Positions 1 through 6,930 of a DNA stretch of 10,879 bases are shown piece after piece. The notes under the pieces are model-generated. The model searched no databases. It was not told the origin of the DNA and worked only from the letters and a program-made list of their open reading frames with translations. A program made the translations under genes and the position numbers. The stretch covers positions 1 to 10,879 of the forward strand of contig USSH01000057.1 in assembly GCA_900557435.1 (NCBI GenBank), written 5' to 3'. This DNA is from an uncultured Coprococcus sp. GTDB lineage: Bacteria > Bacillota > Clostridia > Lachnospirales > Lachnospiraceae. The first letter of the stretch is position 1; every line of letters starts with the position of its first letter.

Positions 1-40
1 AGTTAAGGCTGTGAGAGTGAAATAAAAAAATAAGACAGAG

Positions 41-90
41 AAAAAGCGTTCTTCCGACCTGCGAAAGCAGGTTTGGGAGAACGCTTTTTA
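41..90. terminator. Strong bidirectional hairpin terminator
   Basis: Seen directly: AAAAAGCGTTCT at 41-52 is the exact reverse complement of AGAACGCTTTTT at 78-89. Inside it ACCTGC (57-62) pairs perfectly with GCAGGT (67-72) around a GAAA tetraloop (63-66). Between the two stems are a few G-C and G-T pairs (53-56 with 73-77). Each strand ends in a T-run, so the hairpin should work in both directions. The stop codon of the minus-strand gene (88-90) lies in the outer arm, so this is that gene's terminator. It would also stop plus-strand transcription entering from before the window. The first 40 bases show nothing else recognisable. Confidence 0.88.
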
Positions 91-825
91 TGTGGTATAG
101 AGTTCAAAAAAACGATCTGCGCAGTCTATGATAAAATTCCTGAGATCCTCATACGAAAATACATTGCAGTTATGTTCCAAAGACTCGGATGCATTGATAA
201 AATGAGAAAGGTCACCGGCAAGTTTCGATCGTTGGATCAAAGAGAATTCGATGACTGACAGGTGTACAGGGACTATGGCGGGGATTGTGGGAGAGAAATC
301 TGCCTGAAATAAAGGGTTCGTTATGTTGTAATCGCCATAAAAGTATTTGTTGGAAAAGAACTGGTCGATAGGAATGCAGCTTCCTGCGGGCTGTCTGCTT
401 AATCCGGTCATTCGAACATGGTCTATATCTGCAGAGACACAAGTGTTCTCGTTGCATGAATTCTCAAAATTGAAATATTTAGGGCAGAATTCCTCTACAT
501 AAAGGCTGTCCATGTGAAGGTGCGCCAGAACACCAAGATCAGCGATCGTGAGTGATTGGCATGGATGACTGTTGATAATACGTGACATATCCGGATATTT
601 GGTTATAAGGTTATCCTGCCATGCTGGGCGAAAGTGCGTTGCAGATTTATCTGAAACGGCATCTGGGAGTACAGAGCCAAGCAGAAATTCGTTTTCGGAG
701 CTGGCATCAGTTATTCCATTGGAAAGTAATTGAGTGATTGGTGTATTGTCAGCGGAGAAGTCTGTGTTTTTTAATTTTTTGAGAATATAGCTTCCCTCAC
801 AAAGGTGCATCATGTACCCTGGCAT
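88..825 (-). CDS. Putative zinc-dependent phospholipase C-like protein, 245 aa
   Basis: Function is uncertain. The N-terminus MPGYMMHLC with H7, the segment LGSVLPDAVSDKSATHF (D55, K60, H64) and AHLHMDSLY (H102, D106) give an ordered His/Asp pattern. This recalls the zinc-dependent phospholipase C family of Firmicutes, which begins MPGY/H and has a PD...K..HF motif followed by an H-x-x-x-D helix. There is no signal peptide or membrane segment, so a cytoplasmic protein is more likely than a secreted lipase, and the true substrate is unknown. The start is supported by GGGAGGAA about 6 nt upstream (minus strand, 830-837). The gene is monocistronic: the divergent neighbour is ftsH and a hairpin lies at its stop codon. 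The second half (about residues 125-245) has no motif I recognise. Confidence 0.6.
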   Translation of the reverse strand: MPGYMMHLCEGSYILKKLKNTDFSADNTPITQLLSNGITDASSENEFLLGSVLPDAVSDKSATHFRPAWQDNLITKYPDMSRIINSHPCQSLTIADLGVLAHLHMDSLYVEEFCPKYFNFENSCNENTCVSADIDHVRMTGLSRQPAGSCIPIDQFFSNKYFYGDYNITNPLFQADFSPTIPAIVPVHLSVIEFSLIQRSKLAGDLSHFINASESLEHNCNVFSYEDLRNFIIDCADRFFELYTT

Positions 826-848
826 AGATATTCCTCCCGTTACATATG

Positions 849-880
849 ATTATAAAAGTTTACGCCTGGAAAATTGTAAA
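849..880 (-). promoter_or_regulatory. Candidate promoter of the phospholipase-like gene
   Basis: On the minus strand a perfect TATAAT lies at 849-854, with a start site expected near 842 and a ribosome binding site at 830-837. The best -35 match is TTTACA at 875-880, but the spacing is 20 bp, longer than the usual 16-18. The -10 box is good and the -35 box doubtful. Confidence 0.4.
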
Positions 881-934
881 AGCAATAATAAAATTAAGAA
901 TTATGAGTAAAGTGTTAAATGATACATAAAACTA

Positions 935-946
935 CAAGTATACTTG
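935..946. repeat. 12-bp perfect palindrome, possible operator
   Basis: CAAGTATACTTG equals its own reverse complement. It lies in the divergent region between the phospholipase-like gene and ftsH, about 80-110 bp from either start, and overlaps a TTGACT element (944-949) that could serve as a -35 box for ftsH. A dimeric repressor site is a reasonable inference. It matches no operator I know: it is not a LexA box, CIRCE or a CtsR site. Confidence 0.4.
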
Positions 947-1004
947 ACTTATAAAAAGAATAGAATTAAAGTCGTATTTGTATTAATTTATAATCATTTA
1001 TAAT
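944..1004 (+). promoter_or_regulatory. Promoter region of ftsH (exact boxes unresolved)
   Basis: Two perfect TATAAT hexamers lie at 989-994 and 999-1004, inside a tandem repeat of TTTATAATCA (987-996, 997-1006). Neither has a convincing -35 at 16-18 bp; the best for the first is TTAAAG at 966-971. A separate option is TTGACT (944-949), 17 bp, then TAAAGT (967-972). Transcription could therefore start near 979 or near 1001. I can support a promoter in this stretch but cannot choose between the options. Confidence 0.4.
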
Positions 1005-1013
1005 CATATGAAG

Positions 1014-1019
1014 AAGGAG
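1014..1019 (+). promoter_or_regulatory. Ribosome binding site fixing the ftsH TTG start
   Basis: AAGGAG lies 8 nt before TTG at 1028-1030. This spacing is ideal and is the reason for accepting a TTG start; the next in-frame ATG codons are far inside the protein. Confidence 0.8.
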
Positions 1020-1027
1020 AAAATATT

Positions 1028-2947
1028 TTGGATAATAATTTTCAGAATGATAAAGACAACAGAAATAATATCAGTCAGAATAATGACAATAAAAATAGCG
1101 GTGACGGGGGCAGTGGTGGTAATGACGGCAAAGGGAAAAACAGAAAGGTGCTGGTATTGCTGGCAATATCTGTAATATTAACTTTGCTGTGCTGGAGAGC
1201 TTATGACAAGATTATAAATGGCACGAAGAAAGAAATACCATACAGCGGATTCATAGAGATGCTGGATGGAGGCGAAGTTGAGAATGCAGACATATATTCT
1301 AAAAAAATCAAATTTACGACCAAGGACTCTGACGGCAATATAGACAAGAACACCTATGTGACTGTGAGAATAAGTGATGACAGTCTCGCCGACAGGCTTG
1401 TTAAGGCACATGAAAAGTATGCAACCACATATAACGGCAAGGATGAGAGTGGTTCTGCTATGATCGGTACTATTTTGTCTTATGTTGTTATGATCGGAGC
1501 CTTTTATCTGTTCCTGTCGCTTATAACAAAGCGTGGTGGCATGATGGGGTTTGGAAAATCAAATGCTAAAGTTTATATGGAAAAGAAGACAGGAGTCACT
1601 TTTGCAGATGTTGCAGGAGAGGATGAGGCTAAAGAGTCTTTGACCGAGATGGTTGATTTCCTTCATAATCCAAAGAGGTATCTTGAGATAGGTGCCAAGC
1701 TTCCTAAGGGAGCGCTGCTTGTGGGCCCTCCGGGAACTGGAAAGACCTTGCTTGCAAAGGCGGTTGCAGGAGAGGCAAATGTGCCATTTTTCTCAATGTC
1801 AGGTTCAAGCTTTGTAGAGATGTATGTCGGAGTGGGAGCATCAAGAGTGAGAGATCTGTTCAAGCAGGCGGCAGATATGGCACCGTGCATTATATTCATA
1901 GACGAGATTGATGCGATTGGTCAGAGCAGAGACAATATAAGAGGTGGAGATTCTGAGCGAGAGCAGACTTTAAACCAGCTTCTGGCGGAGATGGATGGAT
2001 TTGACACTTCCAAAGGAATAGTTATACTGGCGGCAACGAACAGACCTGAGACCTTGGATAAGGCATTGCTCAGACCTGGAAGATTTGACAGAAGAGTTAT
2101 CGTTGAAAAGCCGGATCTTCAGGGAAGAATAGATACCCTCAAAGTTCATTCCAGAAATGTAAAGATGGATGAGAGCGTAGACCTCAGAGAGCTGGCTCTT
2201 GCAACTGCCGGAGCAGTTGGTGCGGATCTGGCAAACATAATAAACGAAGCGGCACTTACTGCGGTTCGTTCAGGAAGATCTATGGTTTCACAGGCGGATC
2301 TGATAGGCGCGGTGGAACTTGTATTTGCAGGAAAGGAGAAAAAGGGAAAGCTTCTAGGTGCAGAGGAAAAGAAGATAGTTGCATATCACGAAGTGGGACA
2401 TGCTCTTCTTGTGGCTCTACAGAAGCATACAGAACCGGTTCAGAGGATAACGATAGTTCCAAGAACCATGGGCTCGCTGGGATACGTATGGCAGGTTCCT
2501 GAGGAAGAGAAGTATATGGAGACCAAGGCTGAACTCGAGGCAAATATTATTACGACACTTGGGGGCAGAGCTGCAGAAGAATTGAAATTCGATTCAGTTA
2601 CTACTGGGGCGGCCAATGATATAGAGCAGGCGACGAAGACTGTTCGGTCTATGATAACAATGTATGGTATGTCAGATCGATTTGGACTTATGCAGCTAGA
2701 GTCGGTGCAGGGAAAATATCTGGACAGAAATGCTGTGCTTCAATGTTCGGATGAAACTGCAGCTCAGGTTGACGACGAGATAAAGAATGTGCTGAAGGCA
2801 TCTTATGAGAAAGCAAAGGATATGCTTTCGAAGCATATGAATGCTTTGGATGAGATAGCAGGATTCCTCATCGAAAAGGAATCGATAAGTGGCAAGGAAT
2901 TTATGGAGATATTTAACCGAACAGAACATATAGGTGAAGATGTCTGA
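1028..2947 (+). CDS. ftsH: ATP-dependent zinc metalloprotease FtsH, 639 aa
   Basis: Membrane-anchored hexameric AAA+ protease that extracts and degrades damaged or short-lived membrane and cytosolic proteins. Order: a low-complexity tail (residues 1-40, 12 Asn and 7 Gly), membrane segment 1 (about 41-57), an extracytoplasmic domain (about 60-143), membrane segment 2 (about 145-166), the AAA domain, then the M41 peptidase. Walker A is GPPGTGKT (233-240), the pore motif MYVG (265-268), Walker B has D292/E293, and the arginine fingers are R349 and R352 in RPGRFDRR. The zinc site is HEVGH (H454, H458) with E455 catalytic and D531 the likely third ligand. Most FtsH proteins have Phe in the pore motif; this one has Tyr, also aromatic. 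The start is TTG with AAGGAG upstream. It is flanked by a divergent promoter region and a strong terminator, so it is monocistronic. Length fits the family. Confidence 0.98.
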   Translation: MDNNFQNDKDNRNNISQNNDNKNSGDGGSGGNDGKGKNRKVLVLLAISVILTLLCWRAYDKIINGTKKEIPYSGFIEMLDGGEVENADIYSKKIKFTTKDSDGNIDKNTYVTVRISDDSLADRLVKAHEKYATTYNGKDESGSAMIGTILSYVVMIGAFYLFLSLITKRGGMMGFGKSNAKVYMEKKTGVTFADVAGEDEAKESLTEMVDFLHNPKRYLEIGAKLPKGALLVGPPGTGKTLLAKAVAGEANVPFFSMSGSSFVEMYVGVGASRVRDLFKQAADMAPCIIFIDEIDAIGQSRDNIRGGDSEREQTLNQLLAEMDGFDTSKGIVILAATNRPETLDKALLRPGRFDRRVIVEKPDLQGRIDTLKVHSRNVKMDESVDLRELALATAGAVGADLANIINEAALTAVRSGRSMVSQADLIGAVELVFAGKEKKGKLLGAEEKKIVAYHEVGHALLVALQKHTEPVQRITIVPRTMGSLGYVWQVPEEEKYMETKAELEANIITTLGGRAAEELKFDSVTTGAANDIEQATKTVRSMITMYGMSDRFGLMQLESVQGKYLDRNAVLQCSDETAAQVDDEIKNVLKASYEKAKDMLSKHMNALDEIAGFLIEKESISGKEFMEIFNRTEHIGEDV

Positions 2948-2960
2948 TATAGATTTTGAT

Positions 2961-3010
2961 ATGAGCCCCGTTTACCGGATACTTTCGGTAAATGGGGCTC
3001 ATATTATTTT
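2961..3010. terminator. Bidirectional terminator between convergent ftsH and yfbR
   Basis: A 17-bp stem pairs 2961-2977 (ATGAGCCCCGTTTACCG) with 2986-3002. The only imperfection is one G-T pair (2970/2993). The loop is 8 nt (2978-2985). ATTATTTT follows on the plus strand, 13 nt after the ftsH stop. On the minus strand it lies downstream of the yfbR stop at 3036 and is followed by ATCAAAATC, so it probably also ends the uvrC-yfbR transcript. Confidence 0.88.
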
Positions 3011-3035
3011 GCATATTTCATTAAAAAAGCTGTTT

Positions 3036-3638
3036 TTATATTGATTGGAGCTCATCCAAAGTCTTGCCATAGGCAGGCAGAAATTCGCAGACAAAGTCAT
3101 TTACCTCGGGATATTTTTCTGCCATGCTGGACACAGAGGCCAGTATCGTACTCATCGCACTGGAGAATTCAGTGTTTCCGGATCCGGTTTCTTCCATGCA
3201 TTTTATAAGCGCGGATAATTTATCTGCCGCTTTCACGAGGTGCCATATATAAATGTCATTATCGTCGTCTTCGTCTTTGAAAAAGATTGGTGAGAAGGCA
3301 CTCTTGAGATCATCTGGAAGCTTGTCCAAAAGGGTATGGCACGCAATGTCTTCTATATCTTTAAATGCAGTCTTGATGTCGTTATTGTAATATTTGACCG
3401 GAGTGGGCATATCTCCGGTAATTATCTCGGATGCGTCGTGATAGAGTCCTATAAGGGCGGCCCTGTCGGCGTTGAGGGATTTTCCGTAGCGTACGTTGCC
3501 GATGGTGGCAAGGGCGTGGGCTATCATGCTGACTTCAAGGCTGTGTTCACACAGATTTTCTTCACGGTTATTTCTCATAAGAGACCATCTGTTAATATAT
3601 TTCATCCTTGAGATGAGTGCAAAAAAATTGTATTCCAT
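3036..3638 (-). CDS. yfbR: YfbR-like HD-domain 5'-deoxynucleotidase, 200 aa
   Basis: Predicted cytoplasmic metal-dependent phosphohydrolase that removes the 5'-phosphate from deoxynucleoside monophosphates and so trims dNTP pools. The whole chain resembles E. coli YfbR, including NRWxLMRN, EHSLxVxMxAHALA, YHDASExxTGDxPTPVKY and a late KAAD. Family metal and substrate residues are present: R17, W18, H32, H67, D68, E71, D76 and D139. Residues 122-128 form a short acidic run (DEDDDND) in a surface position where the family varies. The 200-residue length matches the family. GTGAGGA lies 10 nt before the ATG. The gene follows uvrC on the same strand after a roughly 109-bp gap with no obvious terminator or promoter, so co-transcription is likely. 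The family is well supported; substrate preference is inferred. Confidence 0.93.
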   Translation of the reverse strand: MEYNFFALISRMKYINRWSLMRNNREENLCEHSLEVSMIAHALATIGNVRYGKSLNADRAALIGLYHDASEIITGDMPTPVKYYNNDIKTAFKDIEDIACHTLLDKLPDDLKSAFSPIFFKDEDDDNDIYIWHLVKAADKLSALIKCMEETGSGNTEFSSAMSTILASVSSMAEKYPEVNDFVCEFLPAYGKTLDELQSI

Positions 3639-3747
3639 AATAAAAATATCCTCACAAAATTGTATTTGATATGAACCAGTTGGACTGGATCTATATAGCT
3701 GTTTATTGGTGTTTACTTTGTTTACATAGCTACATGGCTTATATGAT

Positions 3748-5571
3748 CTATTTTGTTTTGCTGGAATGAAAGAAATCGTATACAGCCTGCGCTGAGGCTT
3801 TGTTCATTCCAGCGGGAATCTCCAGATCTGCAATGCCGGCATTCTTGATGTTGTCGATATCCTTGAAGTAAGCCAGGAGTGATTTCCTTCGGGCTGGACC
3901 GATTCCGTCAATGTCGTCCAGAACAGAATGAATCTGAGCCTTGCTCCTGAGACTTCTATGATATTCAATTGCAAAGCGGTGAGCCTCATCCTGAAGACGA
4001 GTTATCATGTTAAATGCCTGGGTTCCTGCAGGGAAATCAATCTCTTTATTATTGTAGTATAGTCCTCTGGTTCTGTGGTGGTCGTCCTTCACCATGCCAC
4101 ATACAGGGATATTTAGCCCAAGGCTTTCAAGCACTTCAAGTGCTATGTTCACTTGTCCTCGACCACCGTCCATCATCAGGATATCGGGATATATGTTGAA
4201 TTTTTCGTCGGTGAACCTTCTTGTGAGCACTTCCCTCATGCTGGCATAATCGTCAGGACCATCGATCGTTTTAAGTTTGAATTTCCTGTAGTCATTCTTC
4301 TTTGGACGCCCATTCTCGAACACGACCAAGGATGCGACTGAATGATATCCACTTATGTGTGATATATCGAAAGCCTCTAGTCTCCTTGCAGATGAAACAC
4401 CGATGAGATCCGCGAGCTCACGGGCGGCACCTTCGGTGCGTTCCTGCTCGTGTTTCAGCTTTTCTGCATCCTGGTTCATAACCAGAAAAGCATTGTCTTT
4501 TGCAAGTTTCAATAGTTTTTGTTTATCGCCCTTTTGTGGTACCACGATGTGAACCTGGCTGCCTCTCCGGGCACTTAAATATTCCTCGATCAAAGAACAG
4601 TCATCAATGGGTTGCTCGATGATTATTTCTTTTGGAAGATATGGTGTTGAGGCGTAGTACTGTTTCAGAAATGATTCCATGATGGTACTGTATTTTTCTG
4701 CGTTTACGCCACTCATATGATAGTGCTCACGGCCAATTAATTTACCGGAACGGACAAAGAAGATGGATATGACACACTCGTTTCCGAGATCTGTGGCCAT
4801 AGCGATGACATCTCTGTCGTCAGCACTAGTATCGCCAACGCGCTGAGTGGTTTCGATATGTTTGATGCTTTTGATGAGATCACGGATCTCGCCTGCCTGC
4901 TCAAATTCCATTTCGTCTGCAAGTTCCTTCATCTGTTTTTCAAGATCCCTGACTACGTGGCCGTGATTGCCGTTCAGAAAACTGATGGCCTGCTGTATGT
5001 TGCTATTGTAGTCTTCTTTGGATATATATCCCTGACATGGAGCGTCACACTGTTTGATCTGGTGATACAGGCATGGACGTTCAAGTCCCATATCTTTGGG
5101 AAGATTTTTATTGCAGCTTCTGATATGATACAGCTTTTTCAAGAGCTCAATTATATCCTTGACCGCCTTGGAATTGGTGTATGGACCAAAATACTTTGAG
5201 TGATCCCTTTTCATCTGATGGCTGTACAGGATCCTGGGATAATCTTCCTCGATGGTTATCCTTATATACGGATAACCTTTATCATCTGTGAGCATGGTAT
5301 TGTAATGCGGTCTGTGCTCCTTTATAAGGTTGCACTCCAGTACGAGGGCTTCAAGTTCTGAACCGCAAACGATATATTCAAACCATGCTATATGTGACAC
5401 CATTTTCTGTATTTTAGGAGATTTTTTGTATCCGGTTTGAAAGTACTGATGAACCCTGTTGTACAGATCAATAGCCTTTCCTACATATATTATATTGTCT
5501 CCAGAGTCATGCATCAGATAGACTCCGGGAACGTGTGGAAGTTTCTTTAATTCTTCTTCAAAATTAAACAT
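3748..5571 (-). CDS. uvrC: Excinuclease ABC subunit C (UvrC), 607 aa
   Basis: Dual-incision nuclease of nucleotide excision repair, recruited to the UvrB-DNA complex, cutting on both sides of the lesion. The N-terminal GIY-YIG domain has GVY (16-18), YVG (29-31), R39, E79 and N91. Four cysteines (C153, C167, C175, C179) match the spacing of the UvrC iron-sulfur cluster. A UVR UvrB-binding motif follows near residues 205-235. The RNase H-like domain has FDISH, MMDGGRGQ and KDDHHRTRG with the Asp/Asp/His triad, and the C-terminus has a helix-hairpin-helix (IDGIGPARRKSLL). The start is set at ATG 5569-5571 because GAGGTGA lies 5 nt upstream. The longer frame from 5607 would add 12 hydrophobic residues that the family lacks. 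No LexA-type box was seen upstream. It is divergent from hprK and upstream of yfbR. Confidence 0.97.
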   Translation of the reverse strand: MFNFEEELKKLPHVPGVYLMHDSGDNIIYVGKAIDLYNRVHQYFQTGYKKSPKIQKMVSHIAWFEYIVCGSELEALVLECNLIKEHRPHYNTMLTDDKGYPYIRITIEEDYPRILYSHQMKRDHSKYFGPYTNSKAVKDIIELLKKLYHIRSCNKNLPKDMGLERPCLYHQIKQCDAPCQGYISKEDYNSNIQQAISFLNGNHGHVVRDLEKQMKELADEMEFEQAGEIRDLIKSIKHIETTQRVGDTSADDRDVIAMATDLGNECVISIFFVRSGKLIGREHYHMSGVNAEKYSTIMESFLKQYYASTPYLPKEIIIEQPIDDCSLIEEYLSARRGSQVHIVVPQKGDKQKLLKLAKDNAFLVMNQDAEKLKHEQERTEGAARELADLIGVSSARRLEAFDISHISGYHSVASLVVFENGRPKKNDYRKFKLKTIDGPDDYASMREVLTRRFTDEKFNIYPDILMMDGGRGQVNIALEVLESLGLNIPVCGMVKDDHHRTRGLYYNNKEIDFPAGTQAFNMITRLQDEAHRFAIEYHRSLRSKAQIHSVLDDIDGIGPARRKSLLAYFKDIDNIKNAGIADLEIPAGMNKASAQAVYDFFHSSKTK

Positions 5572-5597
5572 ATTTGTCACCTCAAAAAATATAAATA

Positions 5598-5627
5598 AGT
5601 ATATCACTGTGGCGTTGCTTATGTCAT
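5598..5627 (-). promoter_or_regulatory. Candidate uvrC promoter
   Basis: On the minus strand ATGACA (5622-5627; 5 of 6 consensus) and TATACT (5598-5603; 5 of 6) are 18 bp apart. A start near 5591 would give a leader of about 20 nt that contains the GAGGTGA ribosome binding site (5577-5583). Confidence 0.5.
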
Positions 5628-5671
5628 CTGTAAAATGAGTGCCAAAACAAGTTTAAAATAGTCTTGGATTC

Positions 5672-5701
5672 TTGACAATAGTAATCATAGATAAGTATAA
5701 T
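5672..5701 (+). promoter_or_regulatory. Consensus sigma-A promoter upstream of hprK
   Basis: TTGACA (5672-5677) and TATAAT (5696-5701) are both perfect and 18 bp apart; this is the best promoter in the window. Transcription should start near 5708, giving a leader of about 144 nt before the hprK ATG at 5852. It lies back to back with the uvrC promoter, with about 45 bp between the two -35 boxes. It probably drives hprK and, by read-through, glk. Confidence 0.8.
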
Positions 5702-5750
5702 TAATAAGTTAAAAGTGGTCATAAGCGATAAGAGCATACTTGGGAAAAGA

Positions 5751-5862
5751 ATGCAGAAAGACAATATGACAGCGAAAAAACATAATAATAAAATGAATAA
5801 TAATAAAATGAAAGGAAAAGATGTCGGATACGGACATTGATTGGGGCGTATATGGTATATAG
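5751..5862 (+). other. Two possible leader ORFs before hprK
   Basis: Frame A runs from ATG 5751 to TGA 5838-5840: 29 codons rich in Lys and Asn, with a weak GGGA upstream. Its stop overlaps TTG 5837-5839 of the hprK frame as TTGA. Frame B runs from ATG 5821 to TAG 5860-5862 and encodes MSDTDIDWGVYGI. It has AAAGGA 4-5 nt upstream and overlaps the hprK ATG at 5852. Frame B has a better ribosome binding site than hprK itself, whose ATG has only GGGG (5843-5846). Translational coupling or a regulatory leader is possible, but short AT-rich frames arise by chance and no homology is recognised. Confidence 0.25.
5783..5812 (+). repeat. 15-bp perfect tandem duplication in the hprK leader
   Basis: TAATAATAAAATGAA occurs at 5783-5797 and again, identical and directly adjacent, at 5798-5812. 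The unit length is a multiple of three, so copy-number change would not shift the reading frame of the 29-codon leader ORF that crosses it. The tail of the second copy touches the AAAGGA before ATG 5821. Confidence 0.9.
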
Positions 5863-6802
5863 TGTTACGGTCACGCAGCTTATAGAGAAGATGGATCTGA
5901 AGAATCATACCCCTGAGATCGACACAGATAAGATCCTGATACAGGATCCGGGTATGAATAGACCAGCTGTACAGTTTGGTGGTTTCTTTGAGCATTTTGA
6001 TGCGGGTAGAATACAGATATGTGGAAATGTTGAGCATGCTTATGTAGCTGCTATGCACACGGAGGAAGAGAATAAAAAGATCATGGATGAGTTTTTTTCG
6101 TACAAACCACCATGCCTCATATTTTGCCGTGGGCTGGAACCATATCCATTTATTATAGAGATGGCAAAGAAACATGGCGTGCCTGTGCTTACATCAGATG
6201 CAGTGACATCCGCATTTGTACATGAGGTTGACAGATGGCTGCATGTGGAGCTTGCACCAAGAATATCGGTGCATGCTGTATTGGTTGATGTATATGGTGA
6301 AGGTGTCCTGATAATGGGAGAAAGCGGAATAGGCAAGTCGGAAGCGGCTCTTGAACTTCTCAAACGAGGACATCGTCTGGTTGCTGATGACGTTGTCGAG
6401 ATAAAGAAGGTGAGTGACGCCACTCTGGTTGGACGTGCCCCGGATATCACCAGACATTTTATAGAGCTTCGCGGTATAGGTATAATAGATGTAAAGTCTC
6501 TGTTCGGTGTAGAGTGTGTTAAGATCGATCAGAATATTGACCTTGTCATCAATCTGGAAGAGTGGAACAAAGATACAGAATATGACAGACTTGGCCTTGA
6601 GGACAATTATATGGAGTTCTTAGGGAATAAGGTTGTGTCACACAATATTCCGATCAGACCGGGTCGAAATATTGCCATCATAGTTGAGTCAGCAGCCGTA
6701 AACCACAGACAGAAGAAGATGGGATATAACGCGGCGCAGGAGCTTTACAACAGAGTTACGCAGAATATAATGAAGGGAAATGGCGGCGGAGCTGATAAAT
6801 AA
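5852..6802 (+). CDS. hprK: HPr kinase/phosphorylase, 316 aa
   Basis: Bifunctional cytoplasmic enzyme that uses ATP or pyrophosphate to phosphorylate HPr on its regulatory serine and also reverses this, controlling catabolite repression and PTS sugar uptake. The P-loop is GESGIGKSE (156-164), close to its position in B. subtilis HPrK. It is followed by the family signatures RGHRLVADDVV, LRGIGIIDVKSLFG and, near the end, RPGRNIAIIVESAAVNHRQ. ATG 5852 gives MVYSVTVTQLIEKM, the normal family N-terminus, and a typical length. TTG 5837 in the same frame would add five residues and has no well-spaced ribosome binding site, though it overlaps an upstream stop. The ATG's own site (GGGG) is weak. The gene ends in three consecutive in-frame stops (TAATAATAA, 6800-6808). 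glk follows after 128 bp. Confidence 0.97.
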   Translation: MVYSVTVTQLIEKMDLKNHTPEIDTDKILIQDPGMNRPAVQFGGFFEHFDAGRIQICGNVEHAYVAAMHTEEENKKIMDEFFSYKPPCLIFCRGLEPYPFIIEMAKKHGVPVLTSDAVTSAFVHEVDRWLHVELAPRISVHAVLVDVYGEGVLIMGESGIGKSEAALELLKRGHRLVADDVVEIKKVSDATLVGRAPDITRHFIELRGIGIIDVKSLFGVECVKIDQNIDLVINLEEWNKDTEYDRLGLEDNYMEFLGNKVVSHNIPIRPGRNIAIIVESAAVNHRQKKMGYNAAQELYNRVTQNIMKGNGGGADK

Positions 6803-6827
6803 TAATAAGCGCCACCAGGCAGAGCCA

Positions 6828-6854
6828 GAAGAAATCAGATGTTATGATTTTTTC
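6828..6854 (+). terminator. Weak AT-rich hairpin after hprK
   Basis: GAAGAAATCA (6828-6837) pairs with TGATTTTTTC (6845-6854) over 10 bp with one G-T pair and a 7-nt loop. It is AT-rich and no clean T-run follows, so it would at best attenuate. The rest of the hprK-glk gap (6803-6930) is A-rich, and I see no confident promoter there. Confidence 0.3.
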
Positions 6855-6930
6855 AGATTGTATTTATAAAAGAAACAAAAAATAAAAAGAAATAAATGCA
6901 TATAAGCAACAAAGTGGAAGGAGAAGGAAC

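Noticed and set aside
3639..3747. A terminator or promoter between uvrC and yfbR
   Set aside because: Only a 5-bp stem with a 3-nt loop (3676-3688) and a broken palindrome near 3726-3742 are visible, with no T-run. A TACAAT at 3659-3664 is too close to the yfbR ribosome binding site.
5572..5607. A 12-residue N-terminal extension of UvrC (start at 5607)
   Set aside because: GAGGTGA lies 5 nt before ATG 5571, UvrC proteins normally begin just before the GIY motif, and the extension would place the ribosome binding site inside the gene.
5572..5720. SOS (LexA) control of uvrC
   Set aside because: I looked for a GAAC-N4-GTTC type box in the uvrC-hprK region and found none, so damage induction cannot be supported.
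5624..6175. A 183-codon minus-strand open frame across the hprK promoter and first part of hprK
   Set aside because: It is antisense to hprK and to its consensus promoter, its product is a Leu/Ile/Phe-rich composition typical of antisense frames, and it has no recognisable family or good ribosome binding site.
6803..6930. A catabolite-responsive element (cre) in front of glk
   Set aside because: No sequence fits the cre consensus well; the gap is mostly A-rich with no palindromic core around CG.
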